DNA from: Planctomycetota bacterium
Lineage (GTDB): Bacteria > Planctomycetota > SZUA-567 > H5-PLA8
Reading direction: 5' to 3'
DNA: 6,180 nucleotides
Assembly: GCA_025355035.1 (NCBI GenBank)
Contig: JANXLS010000293.1
Location: 1-6,180, forward strand
A program made the translations under genes and the position numbers. Of the stretch, positions 1 through 6,088 are shown one piece after another; position 1 is the first letter of the stretch, and each line of letters begins with the position of its first letter. Under the pieces are notes generated by a model, which searched no databases, was not told the DNA's origin, and saw nothing but the letters and a program-made list of their open reading frames with translations.

Positions 1-3
1 CAC

Positions 4-543
4 ATGACTACTCCCTGCAGGCCCACTTCCGATTCCGTCACCCAGCATCGTCAGGCGTCGCCAAAATTGTTGCGCGCGGCTGTAATGACACTCTCGACAA
101 CCCGCACGAAAGAGAATGACCTCGGCGGCGCCTACATCAGCAACACGCTCGCCGCAGCCGGGCATTCGATTGCGTGGTACGACGTCTTGAAAGATGACAC
201 AGCATCGATTTCAACTGCGCTCGCAGAACTTCGCGATCGCAATGATGTGGACATCATCGTGACGACAGGCGGGACGGGCATCAGTCCCATGGACGTGACG
301 ATCGATGCGGCGCGGACGCTGTTCGATCGCGAACTGACGGCGTTCGGCGTGATGTTCACGATGCTGAGCCACGAAGAGGTCGGGATGGCGTGTCTGCTCT
401 CGCGCGCGACGGCGGGCGTCATGCGCGACAAGGTGGTCTTTTGCTTGCCGGGCAGCCCCAAGGCGTGTCGGCTGGCGATGGAGAAAATTATTCTGCCCGA
501 AGCGGGGCATATCGTGAAACACGCTCGCGAAGCAAAGCGGTGA
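4..543 (+). CDS. moaB: Molybdenum cofactor biosynthesis protein, MoaB/MogA family
   Basis: The 179-residue protein belongs to the MoaB/MogA family, which binds molybdopterin and, in MogA, adenylylates it before metal insertion in the cytoplasm. The family core starts near residue 23 (LRAAVMTLSTTRT). It continues with the pterin-binding loop TTGGTGISPMD (87-97), then FDRELTAFGVMF (107-118), SHEEVG (122-127), the LSRATAGV segment (132-139) and the LPGSPKA loop (148-154). Length and the roughly 20-residue N-terminal tail resemble E. coli MoaB. The ATG at 4 is the first available; only three bases precede it, so its ribosome binding site cannot be judged, and a start upstream of the window is possible. 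The position after 'F' in the usual FRxLS motif is Thr119 rather than Arg. No other cofactor genes are visible. It converges on the propeller gene. Family assignment is secure; the MoaB versus MogA choice rests on length and the SHEEVG region. Confidence 0.93.
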   Translation: MTTPCRPTSDSVTQHRQASPKLLRAAVMTLSTTRTKENDLGGAYISNTLAAAGHSIAWYDVLKDDTASISTALAELRDRNDVDIIVTTGGTGISPMDVTIDAARTLFDRELTAFGVMFTMLSHEEVGMACLLSRATAGVMRDKVVFCLPGSPKACRLAMEKIILPEAGHIVKHAREAKR

Positions 544-548
544 GTTTG

Positions 549-662
549 TCTCTCGCAAAGGCGCAAAGAACGACAGAAGAAAGGAAAGGAAAGGAAAAAT
601 CGTCATATCTCGATTTTCGTTTTTCCTTTGCTCTTGCCGTTCTTTGCGCCCTTTGCGAGAGA
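549..662. repeat. Long intergenic inverted repeat, possible bidirectional terminator
   Basis: The gap between two convergent genes is almost entirely one imperfect inverted repeat. The left arm (549-572, core CGCAAAGGCGCAAAGAACG) pairs with the right arm (638-662) over 24 base pairs with a single one-base bulge. The middle pairs again at 596-602 with 611-617 around an 8-base loop (603-610). Between these lie a purine run containing tandem GGAAA units (about 580-599) and a complementary pyrimidine stretch (620-628). Short T or A runs flank the arms, so it could end transcription of both neighbours. Arms of this CGCAAAGG-type composition recur in planctomycete intergenic regions as I recall, so it may instead be one copy of a dispersed element. 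The palindrome is seen directly; its role is inferred. Confidence 0.75.
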
Positions 663-670
663 AAAATGAA

Positions 671-1990
671 TCAGGGTTTTGTGACGCAGTACAGATTTTT
701 CTCGCCTCGTAAAAAGAGGTCTTTTCCGGCCAAAGCGGGGGACGCGCTGAAGACGTCGTCGAGGGTGTTTGTCGCGAGAATTTCGGGTGTCGTGTGGTGC
801 TTGATGACGAGCGTTGCGCCTTCGCGCGACGTGATGTAGATGCGTCCGGCGGCGCCGACCGGGGACGCGTAAATGTTGAACAATTCGGGGAGCTTAAACG
901 GGCCGAAAACGGGTGCGCCGGTTTTGGCGGTCAGGCAGAATAAGTACGGTTGATAGTGCTTCAAGAAATAGAGTTTGTCGTCGTAGAGCAGGGGCGACGG
1001 GACGTAAGGTGTGTCGCGGTTGCGTGTCCATAAAACATGGTCGCCGCCTGTGAGATCGCCTTCCGCGCCGTCGAGCTTGATCGCCAGCATCGCGCGTTTT
1101 TCGTAACTGCTTCCTGCGTACAATATGCCATCAGAGGTGACGGGCGATGCGACGACGTTCGTCGACATGCCCCCGCATTCCCAGATGACTTTTCCGGTTT
1201 CGAGATCGTAGCCTCGGATGCGGTTTGTCGCGCTGACAATGACCTGCATCCGGCCGTTGACTTCGGTGACGATCGGCGTGGACCATGACGTGACTTCGTT
1301 ACGTTCAGTGCGCCAGCGTTCCTTGCCAGTTAGTTTGTCGAGCGCGACGAGAAACGAAGGGCCTTCGTGGTCCCAATTAATCAGCAGCGTATTGCCGTAG
1401 AGTGTGGGTGAATTACCTTCGCCGTGGCCATGCAACGTGTGCTTCTTGCCGAAGTCGGTCTTCCATTTCACGTCGCCGTTCATGTCGAGACAGTACAAGC
1501 CGGCTGAACCAAAGTACGCGTAGACATGGGTGCCATCAGTGACGTGCGAATCGGACGCGAAACTGGCGGTCTGGTGAGCGGTTTCGTGCGGGACATCTTT
1601 CAATACGAGCGTGTTCCACAGAATCTTTCCGTCGATGCGATTGATGGCGAGGACGCGGTATTCCTGGCGATTGACCGTCGCGACATTGTCGTGGGCGCCG
1701 GGACGAATGCCGACGGGCGGGGGCAAGGGTTCGCCGAACGCGATGGCCGTTGTCAGGAAAATGCGATCGCCCCAAACGATCGGCGACGAGTGGCCACGCC
1801 CGGGAATTTCTATTTTCCAACGGATATTTTTCGTCTCACTCCATTCGGTGGGCGGGTCGGCGAAGGGTGCGACACCGGTGCTGAGCGGCCCGCGCCATTG
1901 AGCCCATTCGTGTGACGCGTCGTCGCTGGTCCAAGCGCACGATACGAGGAGTATGCTAAATACAAATGGAAGCGATGAAGGTGCGAGCAT
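671..1990 (-). CDS. Secreted PQQ-like beta-propeller repeat protein
   Basis: The 439-residue protein is predicted to be exported and to fold as a PQQ-type beta-propeller, like BamB and the quinoprotein dehydrogenases. Residues 5-18 form a hydrophobic signal sequence ending in LVSC, which matches a lipobox with Cys18. The mature part begins with EWAQWRGP (28-35), typical of planctomycete members. Propeller repeats of the 'hydrophobic-A-L/N-D-x-x-T/D-G-K-x-x-W' type occur at about 113-129, 165-180, 214-230, 258-274, 303-322 and 350-366. No dehydrogenase-specific catalytic residues or haem-binding CXXCH are visible, so an enzymatic role is not supported. The ATG at 1990 was chosen because a GGAG box lies nine bases upstream and the signal sequence follows at once; the frame stays open to 2317, but that part lies antisense to the next gene. 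It is divergent from the membrane-protein gene. Substrate and partner are unknown. Confidence 0.9.
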   Translation of the reverse strand: MLAPSSLPFVFSILLVSCAWTSDDASHEWAQWRGPLSTGVAPFADPPTEWSETKNIRWKIEIPGRGHSSPIVWGDRIFLTTAIAFGEPLPPPVGIRPGAHDNVATVNRQEYRVLAINRIDGKILWNTLVLKDVPHETAHQTASFASDSHVTDGTHVYAYFGSAGLYCLDMNGDVKWKTDFGKKHTLHGHGEGNSPTLYGNTLLINWDHEGPSFLVALDKLTGKERWRTERNEVTSWSTPIVTEVNGRMQVIVSATNRIRGYDLETGKVIWECGGMSTNVVASPVTSDGILYAGSSYEKRAMLAIKLDGAEGDLTGGDHVLWTRNRDTPYVPSPLLYDDKLYFLKHYQPYLFCLTAKTGAPVFGPFKLPELFNIYASPVGAAGRIYITSREGATLVIKHHTTPEILATNTLDDVFSASPALAGKDLFLRGEKNLYCVTKP

Positions 1991-1999
1991 GGCAAGCGA

Positions 2000-2004
2000 C
2001 TCCG
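2000..2004 (-). promoter_or_regulatory. Ribosome binding site deciding the start of the propeller gene
   Basis: On the minus strand CGGAG sits nine bases before the ATG at 1990. It decides against the longer reading frame that starts at 2317. Confidence 0.65.
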
Positions 2005-2125
2005 GGAAATTTCCGACTCGTGCATTTTCGTCCGCGTTTGATTTTGTAAACAAGCATTTATGTAAATTGATTGTAACGACACGGCGGTGTAACCTAGGTA
2101 CTATTCTTTCATCTTGGCCCAAAAC

Positions 2126-2130
2126 AGGAA
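2126..2130 (+). promoter_or_regulatory. Ribosome binding site deciding the start of the small membrane protein
   Basis: AGGAA lies eight bases before the ATG at 2139. It supports this start over the in-frame ATG at 1953, which would place the N-terminus inside the divergent propeller gene. Confidence 0.6.
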
Positions 2131-2138
2131 TCATACCT

Positions 2139-2594
2139 ATGCCGGTAATGTCTGTTATTCTTGTCATCGTGGGTTGCTGTTTGGCTGGATTGCTCGTGAC
2201 GGCGTTGAGTCTGAAGTTTATCGTTTGGTCGTTGAATGGACTGTTCTTCGGGACTGATCCGAGCACGGGAATTCCGGCGTTGACATTTTTGCGCAGCGTA
2301 GCGATTAATTTCATCACGTTCGGAATTATCGCCGCCGTCGGTTACGGGGTGTCGGTGTGGCTTAATTGGATACCGCGCGCGGACTCGTTCCGGTTGGCGG
2401 TTTCGATAGAGTGGTACGTCACGCTTGGGAGTTATTTGTTTTCAATCGTGATGTTCTGGAAGATGCTCCCGACGACTTTGTGGCGAGCGATTATTATTGC
2501 AACGATTGATTGGATGATGTTGTTTCTGCTCGGTGGCGTGGCGTTCATGGTGATGATGATGATTGCGTATTCGGGACATTCGACTGGGCGGTAA
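2139..2594 (+). CDS. Small four-helix membrane protein of unknown family
   Basis: I do not recognise this 151-residue protein. It is very hydrophobic, with four likely membrane segments at about 4-30, 54-78, 92-109 and 115-145 and only short polar loops. The loop at 31-53 contains FFGTDPSTGIP and the loop at 79-91 contains PRADSFR. The last helix is rich in methionine (VAFMVMMMIAYS), encoded partly by a run of ATG triplets near 2547-2562. The start at 2139 is backed by an AGGAA box; a second ATG at 2148 is possible. The esterase gene follows after 23 bases on the same strand with its own ribosome binding site, so the two are probably co-transcribed. It has no signal peptide, enzyme motif or metal-binding cluster. 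That it is a real gene rests on the ribosome binding site, the helix pattern and the operon position. Confidence 0.72.
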   Translation: MPVMSVILVIVGCCLAGLLVTALSLKFIVWSLNGLFFGTDPSTGIPALTFLRSVAINFITFGIIAAVGYGVSVWLNWIPRADSFRLAVSIEWYVTLGSYLFSIVMFWKMLPTTLWRAIIIATIDWMMLFLLGGVAFMVMMMIAYSGHSTGR

Positions 2595-2605
2595 CGGTAA
2601 AACTC

Positions 2606-2610
2606 GAGGG
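2606..2610 (+). promoter_or_regulatory. Ribosome binding site deciding the start of the esterase
   Basis: GAGGG ends seven bases before the ATG at 2618, where a signal peptide begins. It excludes the longer in-frame start at 2510, which would overlap the membrane-protein gene. Confidence 0.65.
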
Positions 2611-2617
2611 AAATTTC

Positions 2618-3517
2618 ATGCGTACATTTCGGATCATTACTCTGGTCGTTTGTGTCCTTCTGATTCAATCCGCGCGCGCGGAGAGCTGGAACAATCCGCC
2701 GGCGAAATTACCGCCAAACGTGCAGCATCTGACGTTCAAAAGCGCGTCAATGAATGTCGATGTCGGCTACTGCATATACCTGCCCCCGGACTATGAAAAG
2801 GACACGACGAAGCGTTACCCGGTGATCTATTTCTTGCACGGACGTGGCGGTACGGAGTCCGGGAATTTCTTTATCGATGACATGCTCGACAAGGCGATCA
2901 AAGCGGGAACGATTCCGCCGGTGATTTATGTTCACGCGATGGCCGGACGGAACAGCGGTTACGTCGATTCGGTCGATGGCAAAATAATGGGGCAATCGGT
3001 GATCGTGAAAGAGCTGATTCCGCACATCGATGCGACGTACCGAACGATTGCTTCGCGTTCGGGCCGGGCGATTGAAGGCTTTTCAAAAGGTGGGCAAGGC
3101 GCCCTGCTGATCGCGTTCAAGTTACCGGAGATGTTCAGTTCGGTAATCGTGTACGGCGCGGGTTTGGCGAACGGCGTGGAACTTAAGAAGGAATTGCCTG
3201 CCGTTTTCAAGGAGATGCACAATGACGACATTCAGCAATTCGATGACACCTCCGCATGGGCTTTCGTCAAAAAGAACGCCGACACGATCCGGGCGACACT
3301 GCCGATCGGGCTTGCGCTGGGGTCGAAGGATCAGCATCTTAAACGCAATCAACACATGCACGCAGTCTTGGACGAACTGAAAATCGCGCACGATTACACG
3401 GAACTGGAAGGCGTTGGCCATGACACGAAGAAGGTATACGAATTGGTTGGCGTAAAAGGATTTCAGTTTCACGCGAAATATTTCGAGGGCGGGGAGAAGG
3501 CTGCGGGCATCAAATAA
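2618..3517 (+). CDS. Secreted alpha/beta-hydrolase, esterase D/feruloyl esterase family
   Basis: This 299-residue protein is a likely exported serine esterase of the esterase family that includes feruloyl esterases, S-formylglutathione hydrolase and mycolyltransferases (Pfam 'Esterase'). Residues 1-21 form a signal peptide (MRTFR, hydrophobic core, cleavage likely after SARA). The fold then shows the YCIYLPPDY strand (51-59), RYPVIYFLHGRGG (66-78) with the oxyanion-hole loop HGRGG, the nucleophile elbow GFSKG (154-158, Ser156), a likely acid Asp238 in LGSKDQ, and His268 in GVGHD. All three triad members are present with normal order and spacing, so the enzyme should be active. The natural substrate cannot be read from sequence; carbohydrate-linked esters are plausible for a secreted planctomycete enzyme. 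It is the second gene of a probable operon with the small membrane protein, and it converges on feoB. Confidence 0.9.
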   Translation: MRTFRIITLVVCVLLIQSARAESWNNPPAKLPPNVQHLTFKSASMNVDVGYCIYLPPDYEKDTTKRYPVIYFLHGRGGTESGNFFIDDMLDKAIKAGTIPPVIYVHAMAGRNSGYVDSVDGKIMGQSVIVKELIPHIDATYRTIASRSGRAIEGFSKGGQGALLIAFKLPEMFSSVIVYGAGLANGVELKKELPAVFKEMHNDDIQQFDDTSAWAFVKKNADTIRATLPIGLALGSKDQHLKRNQHMHAVLDELKIAHDYTELEGVGHDTKKVYELVGVKGFQFHAKYFEGGEKAAGIK

Positions 3518-3541
3518 TCGAGAGAATCGCACACACTCAGT

Positions 3542-3581
3542 ATGGATGCGAGCTCGTCAACATCGTTGCGCTCACATCCAT
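3542..3581. terminator. Imperfect hairpin between convergent genes, overlapping the feoB stop
   Basis: Bases 3542-3553 (ATGGATGCGAGC) pair with 3570-3581 (GCTCACATCCAT) over 12 base pairs with one G/U-type mismatch, leaving a 16-base loop. The right arm includes the last codons and the TGA of feoB (3572-3574). No T-run follows on either strand, so intrinsic termination is uncertain. The 54-base gap between the two convergent stop codons offers no better candidate. Confidence 0.4.
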
Positions 3582-6046
3582 TTCATCCCAATTTGGTACG
3601 TCGCCATCGCCGCTAAATAGGCCAGAGCGGTCATGTAGGTGAAGGAGAAGAGCGGCCACCACCAGGAATTCGTTTCGCGCTTGATTGTGGCCAGCGTTGC
3701 GGCGCATTGGCTGCAGAGAGCGAAGAAGACCATGATGGAGAGTGCGACGGGGATGTTGAAGAGTTTGCGGTGCGGTTCGGTTGGAGACGAGCGGTCCCAT
3801 TCGGCGTTTTGCAGCGCGGCTTGAAGGGTGGGGGATTCCTCTTTAACGTCGTCGCCTTGTCCGAAGATGGTCCCGAGCGTGGCGACTATCACTTCGCGCG
3901 CGGGGAAGGAGGCGATGGCGGCCATGGATATGCGCCAGTCCCAGCCCAACGGTTTAAATGCCGGTTCGACCGTTTTGCCCATGCGGGCGAAATAGCTGGC
4001 TTGAAGCAGTTCGGCGGCTTCTTCTGCATCGAGTTTTTCGGTCGATTCCTTCCACTGCGCTGTCGCTTCTTCGAATTCTCTTTTCTGGAACGCCGAGGCT
4101 TCGCGCAATTCGACAGCTTGGTGCCAAATGACTTGGACGCCAGGAATCTCTGAAAGCTGTTTCATCGCATCGGCGTAGTCGGCGTCGATCACGGCTTCCT
4201 CTTTTTTGCGAGTCACTTCGTCGGCTCCGGAATTGATCAGCGCAGATTTTTTGCCGTCGCGCTTTTTGTCGTAGTCTTCAGCCTGCTTGATGGCAAGCGC
4301 CAGCGAGTCGCCGGATTTGTACGTCAACGGTTTCGTTGCTTCAACGTAGCGCGAATCGGCGAACGCTTTACGGGCGAATTTCTTTTCGTCCTGCATCTTG
4401 CGACTGATTTCGTATTTCGACGTGATCTCTTTCGGATGTGGGAAATACGCCAGCGCCCAGACGACGATGTTCACGGCCAGGATGATCGTTCCGGCGCGGA
4501 CGACGAAGGCCTTGCCGCGATCCAACACGCGCATCAGCACGCCGCGCCAATCGGGCATTTTGTACGATGGGAGTTCGATCAGGAAGGGCGGCGTTTCGCC
4601 TTTCAGGAGCGTCTTTTTCAACATAAACGCGACGGGCACGGCGACGATGATTCCGATGAAATACATGCAGAAGAGAGTGACTCCCTGCAAATTCAGCCAG
4701 GAGAAATAGAGGCCTTTGTTGGGAACAAAAGCGAGGATCATCAGCGTGTAGACAGGCAAACGCGCAGAGCAGCTCATTAATGGAGCGACGATGATGGTGG
4801 TCAGGCGATCGCGCCAGTTTTCAATCGTGCGAGTGGCCATAATGCCCGGGACGGCGCAGGCGAAACTCGACAACATCGGAATGAACGATTTGCCGCTGAG
4901 ACCGACGCGGGAGAGCAGGCGGTCCATCAGGAACGCGGCGCGCGCCATATAGCCGCAGTCTTCCATGATCGCAATGAACAGAAAAAGCATGCAGATCTGG
5001 GGCAGGAAAACGAGAACGGCACCCACTCCTTTGATGATGCCGGTATCGATCAGGCTCTTAATGGCTCCGTCCGGCAGATACGCCGACGTGTTCTTGCCGA
5101 GTTCAGCGAAGAGGTATTTGATGCCGTCCATGAGCGGATTGGCGAGCCAGAAGATACTGACGAAAACCATGAACATCAAGACGATGAAGATCAGCGATCC
5201 GGAGAACCAATGGGTGACCCATTTGTCGATACCGTCGGACTTCGTCGCAGGCGGTTGTGCCGGGCGGATGACGGCATCTGCCAGAACCGATTTGACCCAT
5301 CCGTAACGCGCGCGAACTTCTTCGGCGGGAAGGGGCTGGGTGCTCGCGCGTTTGCGGCGTTCTTCGAGCGACGTTTTGAAATCGGCTCCGAGTTTGGAGG
5401 CGAGGCGTTCTTCCGCGTGGCCGCCTTTATCGACGAGCGCTCGGAAGGCTTCGAGGTGATTGATCGTCCGGCCGAGTTTACCTGTTTGGGCATTTAGATC
5501 GACAAGCAACGTATCGATTTCGGCGTTCATTGTCGCCGGGAATTTGGGCAGGTTTCCGGAGGGCGACTTCTTTTTGTCGAGCGTCCGGAGCAGCGCGGAC
5601 TTCAGTTCGTCGAGGCCCTTGCCCTTGTTCGCGCAGATGCCGACGACGGTAACGCCGAGCGCTTTGCCGATTTTTTGCGTATCGACTTCGATGCCCTTTG
5701 TTGCTGCGACGTCGAGCATGTTCAAAGCGACGACGACGGGCAGATCCAGTTCGAGCAATTGCGAAATGAGATAAAAGTTGCGCTCGGGGTTGCTGGCGTC
5801 GGCGATGGCGAGAATGGCGTCGATCGTGGGCGAGCCAGGCATTTGGTTGAGCAGCACGTCGACGGCGATCATTTCATCGGGGCTGCGCGCTGCGAGGCTG
5901 TACGTGCCGGGGAGGTCGATGAGTTCGACGGAATGCTTTTCGTCCAATTGCGCGGTGCCGACTTTGCGCTCGACGGAACTGTGAGCCTTGCGTCGCTCCA
6001 CGACTTTCGCAAGAAGCACGAGGCACTGGCGTGGCGAGTGCGCCAA
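3572..6046 (-). CDS. feoB: Ferrous iron transporter FeoB, N-terminus missing
   Basis: FeoB imports Fe(II) across the inner membrane using a cytoplasmic G domain and a two-Gate membrane channel. Numbered from the ATG at 6046, the G domain keeps G3 (DLPG, 44-47), G4 (NMLD, 109-112) and a G5-like CANKGKG (138-144). A helical region follows (about 145-265, with RYGW at 247-250). The membrane part has GYMARAAFLMDRLL (365-378), SFACAVPGIMATRTIE (394-409), APLMSCSARLPVY (421-433), FPAREVIVATLGTIF (714-728) and SQCAATLATIKRET (779-792). A charged, helical insert of about 145 residues (538-684) lies before the last Gate segments. FeoB similarity begins only at VERKVG (25-30, near base 5975). Residues 1-24 are not FeoB-like, the GNPNxGKS P-loop is absent from this frame, and the next upstream codon block ends in a stop at 6107-6109. 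The ATG at 6046 is therefore probably not a native start. Confidence 0.9.
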   Translation of the reverse strand: MAHSPRQCLVLLAKVVERRKAHSSVERKVGTAQLDEKHSVELIDLPGTYSLAARSPDEMIAVDVLLNQMPGSPTIDAILAIADASNPERNFYLISQLLELDLPVVVALNMLDVAATKGIEVDTQKIGKALGVTVVGICANKGKGLDELKSALLRTLDKKKSPSGNLPKFPATMNAEIDTLLVDLNAQTGKLGRTINHLEAFRALVDKGGHAEERLASKLGADFKTSLEERRKRASTQPLPAEEVRARYGWVKSVLADAVIRPAQPPATKSDGIDKWVTHWFSGSLIFIVLMFMVFVSIFWLANPLMDGIKYLFAELGKNTSAYLPDGAIKSLIDTGIIKGVGAVLVFLPQICMLFLFIAIMEDCGYMARAAFLMDRLLSRVGLSGKSFIPMLSSFACAVPGIMATRTIENWRDRLTTIIVAPLMSCSARLPVYTLMILAFVPNKGLYFSWLNLQGVTLFCMYFIGIIVAVPVAFMLKKTLLKGETPPFLIELPSYKMPDWRGVLMRVLDRGKAFVVRAGTIILAVNIVVWALAYFPHPKEITSKYEISRKMQDEKKFARKAFADSRYVEATKPLTYKSGDSLALAIKQAEDYDKKRDGKKSALINSGADEVTRKKEEAVIDADYADAMKQLSEIPGVQVIWHQAVELREASAFQKREFEEATAQWKESTEKLDAEEAAELLQASYFARMGKTVEPAFKPLGWDWRISMAAIASFPAREVIVATLGTIFGQGDDVKEESPTLQAALQNAEWDRSSPTEPHRKLFNIPVALSIMVFFALCSQCAATLATIKRETNSWWWPLFSFTYMTALAYLAAMATYQIGMKWM
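3995..4435 (-). other. Charged helical insert inside FeoB
   Basis: Between the membrane segment ending ALAYFP (residues 531-536) and SYFARMGKTVEP (684-695), where shorter FeoB proteins have only a brief link, this protein carries about 145 extra residues. They are rich in Lys, Glu, Asp and Ala, with no membrane segment and long helix-prone stretches (for example 610-633 and 650-682). This suggests an alpha-helical or coiled-coil domain outside the bilayer. I recall similar extensions in other planctomycete FeoB proteins; its role is unknown. Confidence 0.6.
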
Positions 6047-6088
6047 AATGCATACAATCTTGTCGAAGGATTCGGAATCCCCGACGAG
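6002..6088 (+). pseudogene. Possible C-terminal fragment of an acyl-CoA oxidase/dehydrogenase
   Basis: In the + strand frame that continues into the hisA fragment, this stretch reads DFRKKHEALAWRVRQNAY followed by NLVEGFGIPDE. The second part resembles the conserved ending of acyl-CoA oxidases (pattern LVDAFxIPDxxL), which closes the flavin-dependent beta-oxidation enzyme. No start, catalytic base or FAD-binding part is present, and the frame to its left is antisense feoB. The likeness rests on about a dozen residues, so it may be coincidental. If real, it is a short orphan fragment trapped between feoB and hisA pieces. Confidence 0.3.

Larger units (their letters stand above)
1991..2138. promoter_or_regulatory. 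Divergent promoter region
   Basis: This 148-base spacer separates two divergent genes and must carry a promoter for each. Its centre (about 2041-2076) is clearly more AT-rich than the surroundings. Possible elements are TTGATT (2067-2072) followed 17 bases later by a weak TAACCT (2090-2095) for the + strand, and TTTACA (2066-2061) for the minus strand with no good -10 partner. TTGTAAACAA (2044-2053, arms TTGT/ACAA) and the perfect palindrome ACCTAGGT (2092-2099) could be regulator sites, but both are short enough to occur by chance. No promoter can be placed with confidence. Confidence 0.35.

Noticed and set aside
390..839. 149-codon + strand reading frame spanning the end of moaB, the inverted repeat and antisense propeller sequence
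   Set aside because: It crosses three unrelated elements and its product is low-complexity and basic, consistent with a chance open frame.
1953..2138. N-terminal extension of the membrane protein to an ATG at 1953
   Set aside because: It would overlap the divergent propeller gene and adds a polar, unrelated stretch; an AGGAA box supports 2139.
1991..2317. N-terminal extension of the propeller protein to an ATG at 2317
   Set aside because: The extra 109 residues lie antisense to the membrane-protein gene, and they precede a good ribosome binding site and a signal sequence at 1990.
2547..2562. Run of ATG/GAT triplets as a microsatellite
   Set aside because: It is only a few units long and encodes a methionine-rich part of a membrane helix, so it needs no separate explanation.
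2510..2617. N-terminal extension of the esterase to an ATG at 2510
   Set aside because: It overlaps the preceding gene in another frame and would bury the signal peptide that begins at 2618.
3707..4153. 148-codon + strand reading frame antisense to feoB
   Set aside because: It is a shadow of the conserved feoB C-terminal region, with no ribosome binding site and no recognisable protein pattern.
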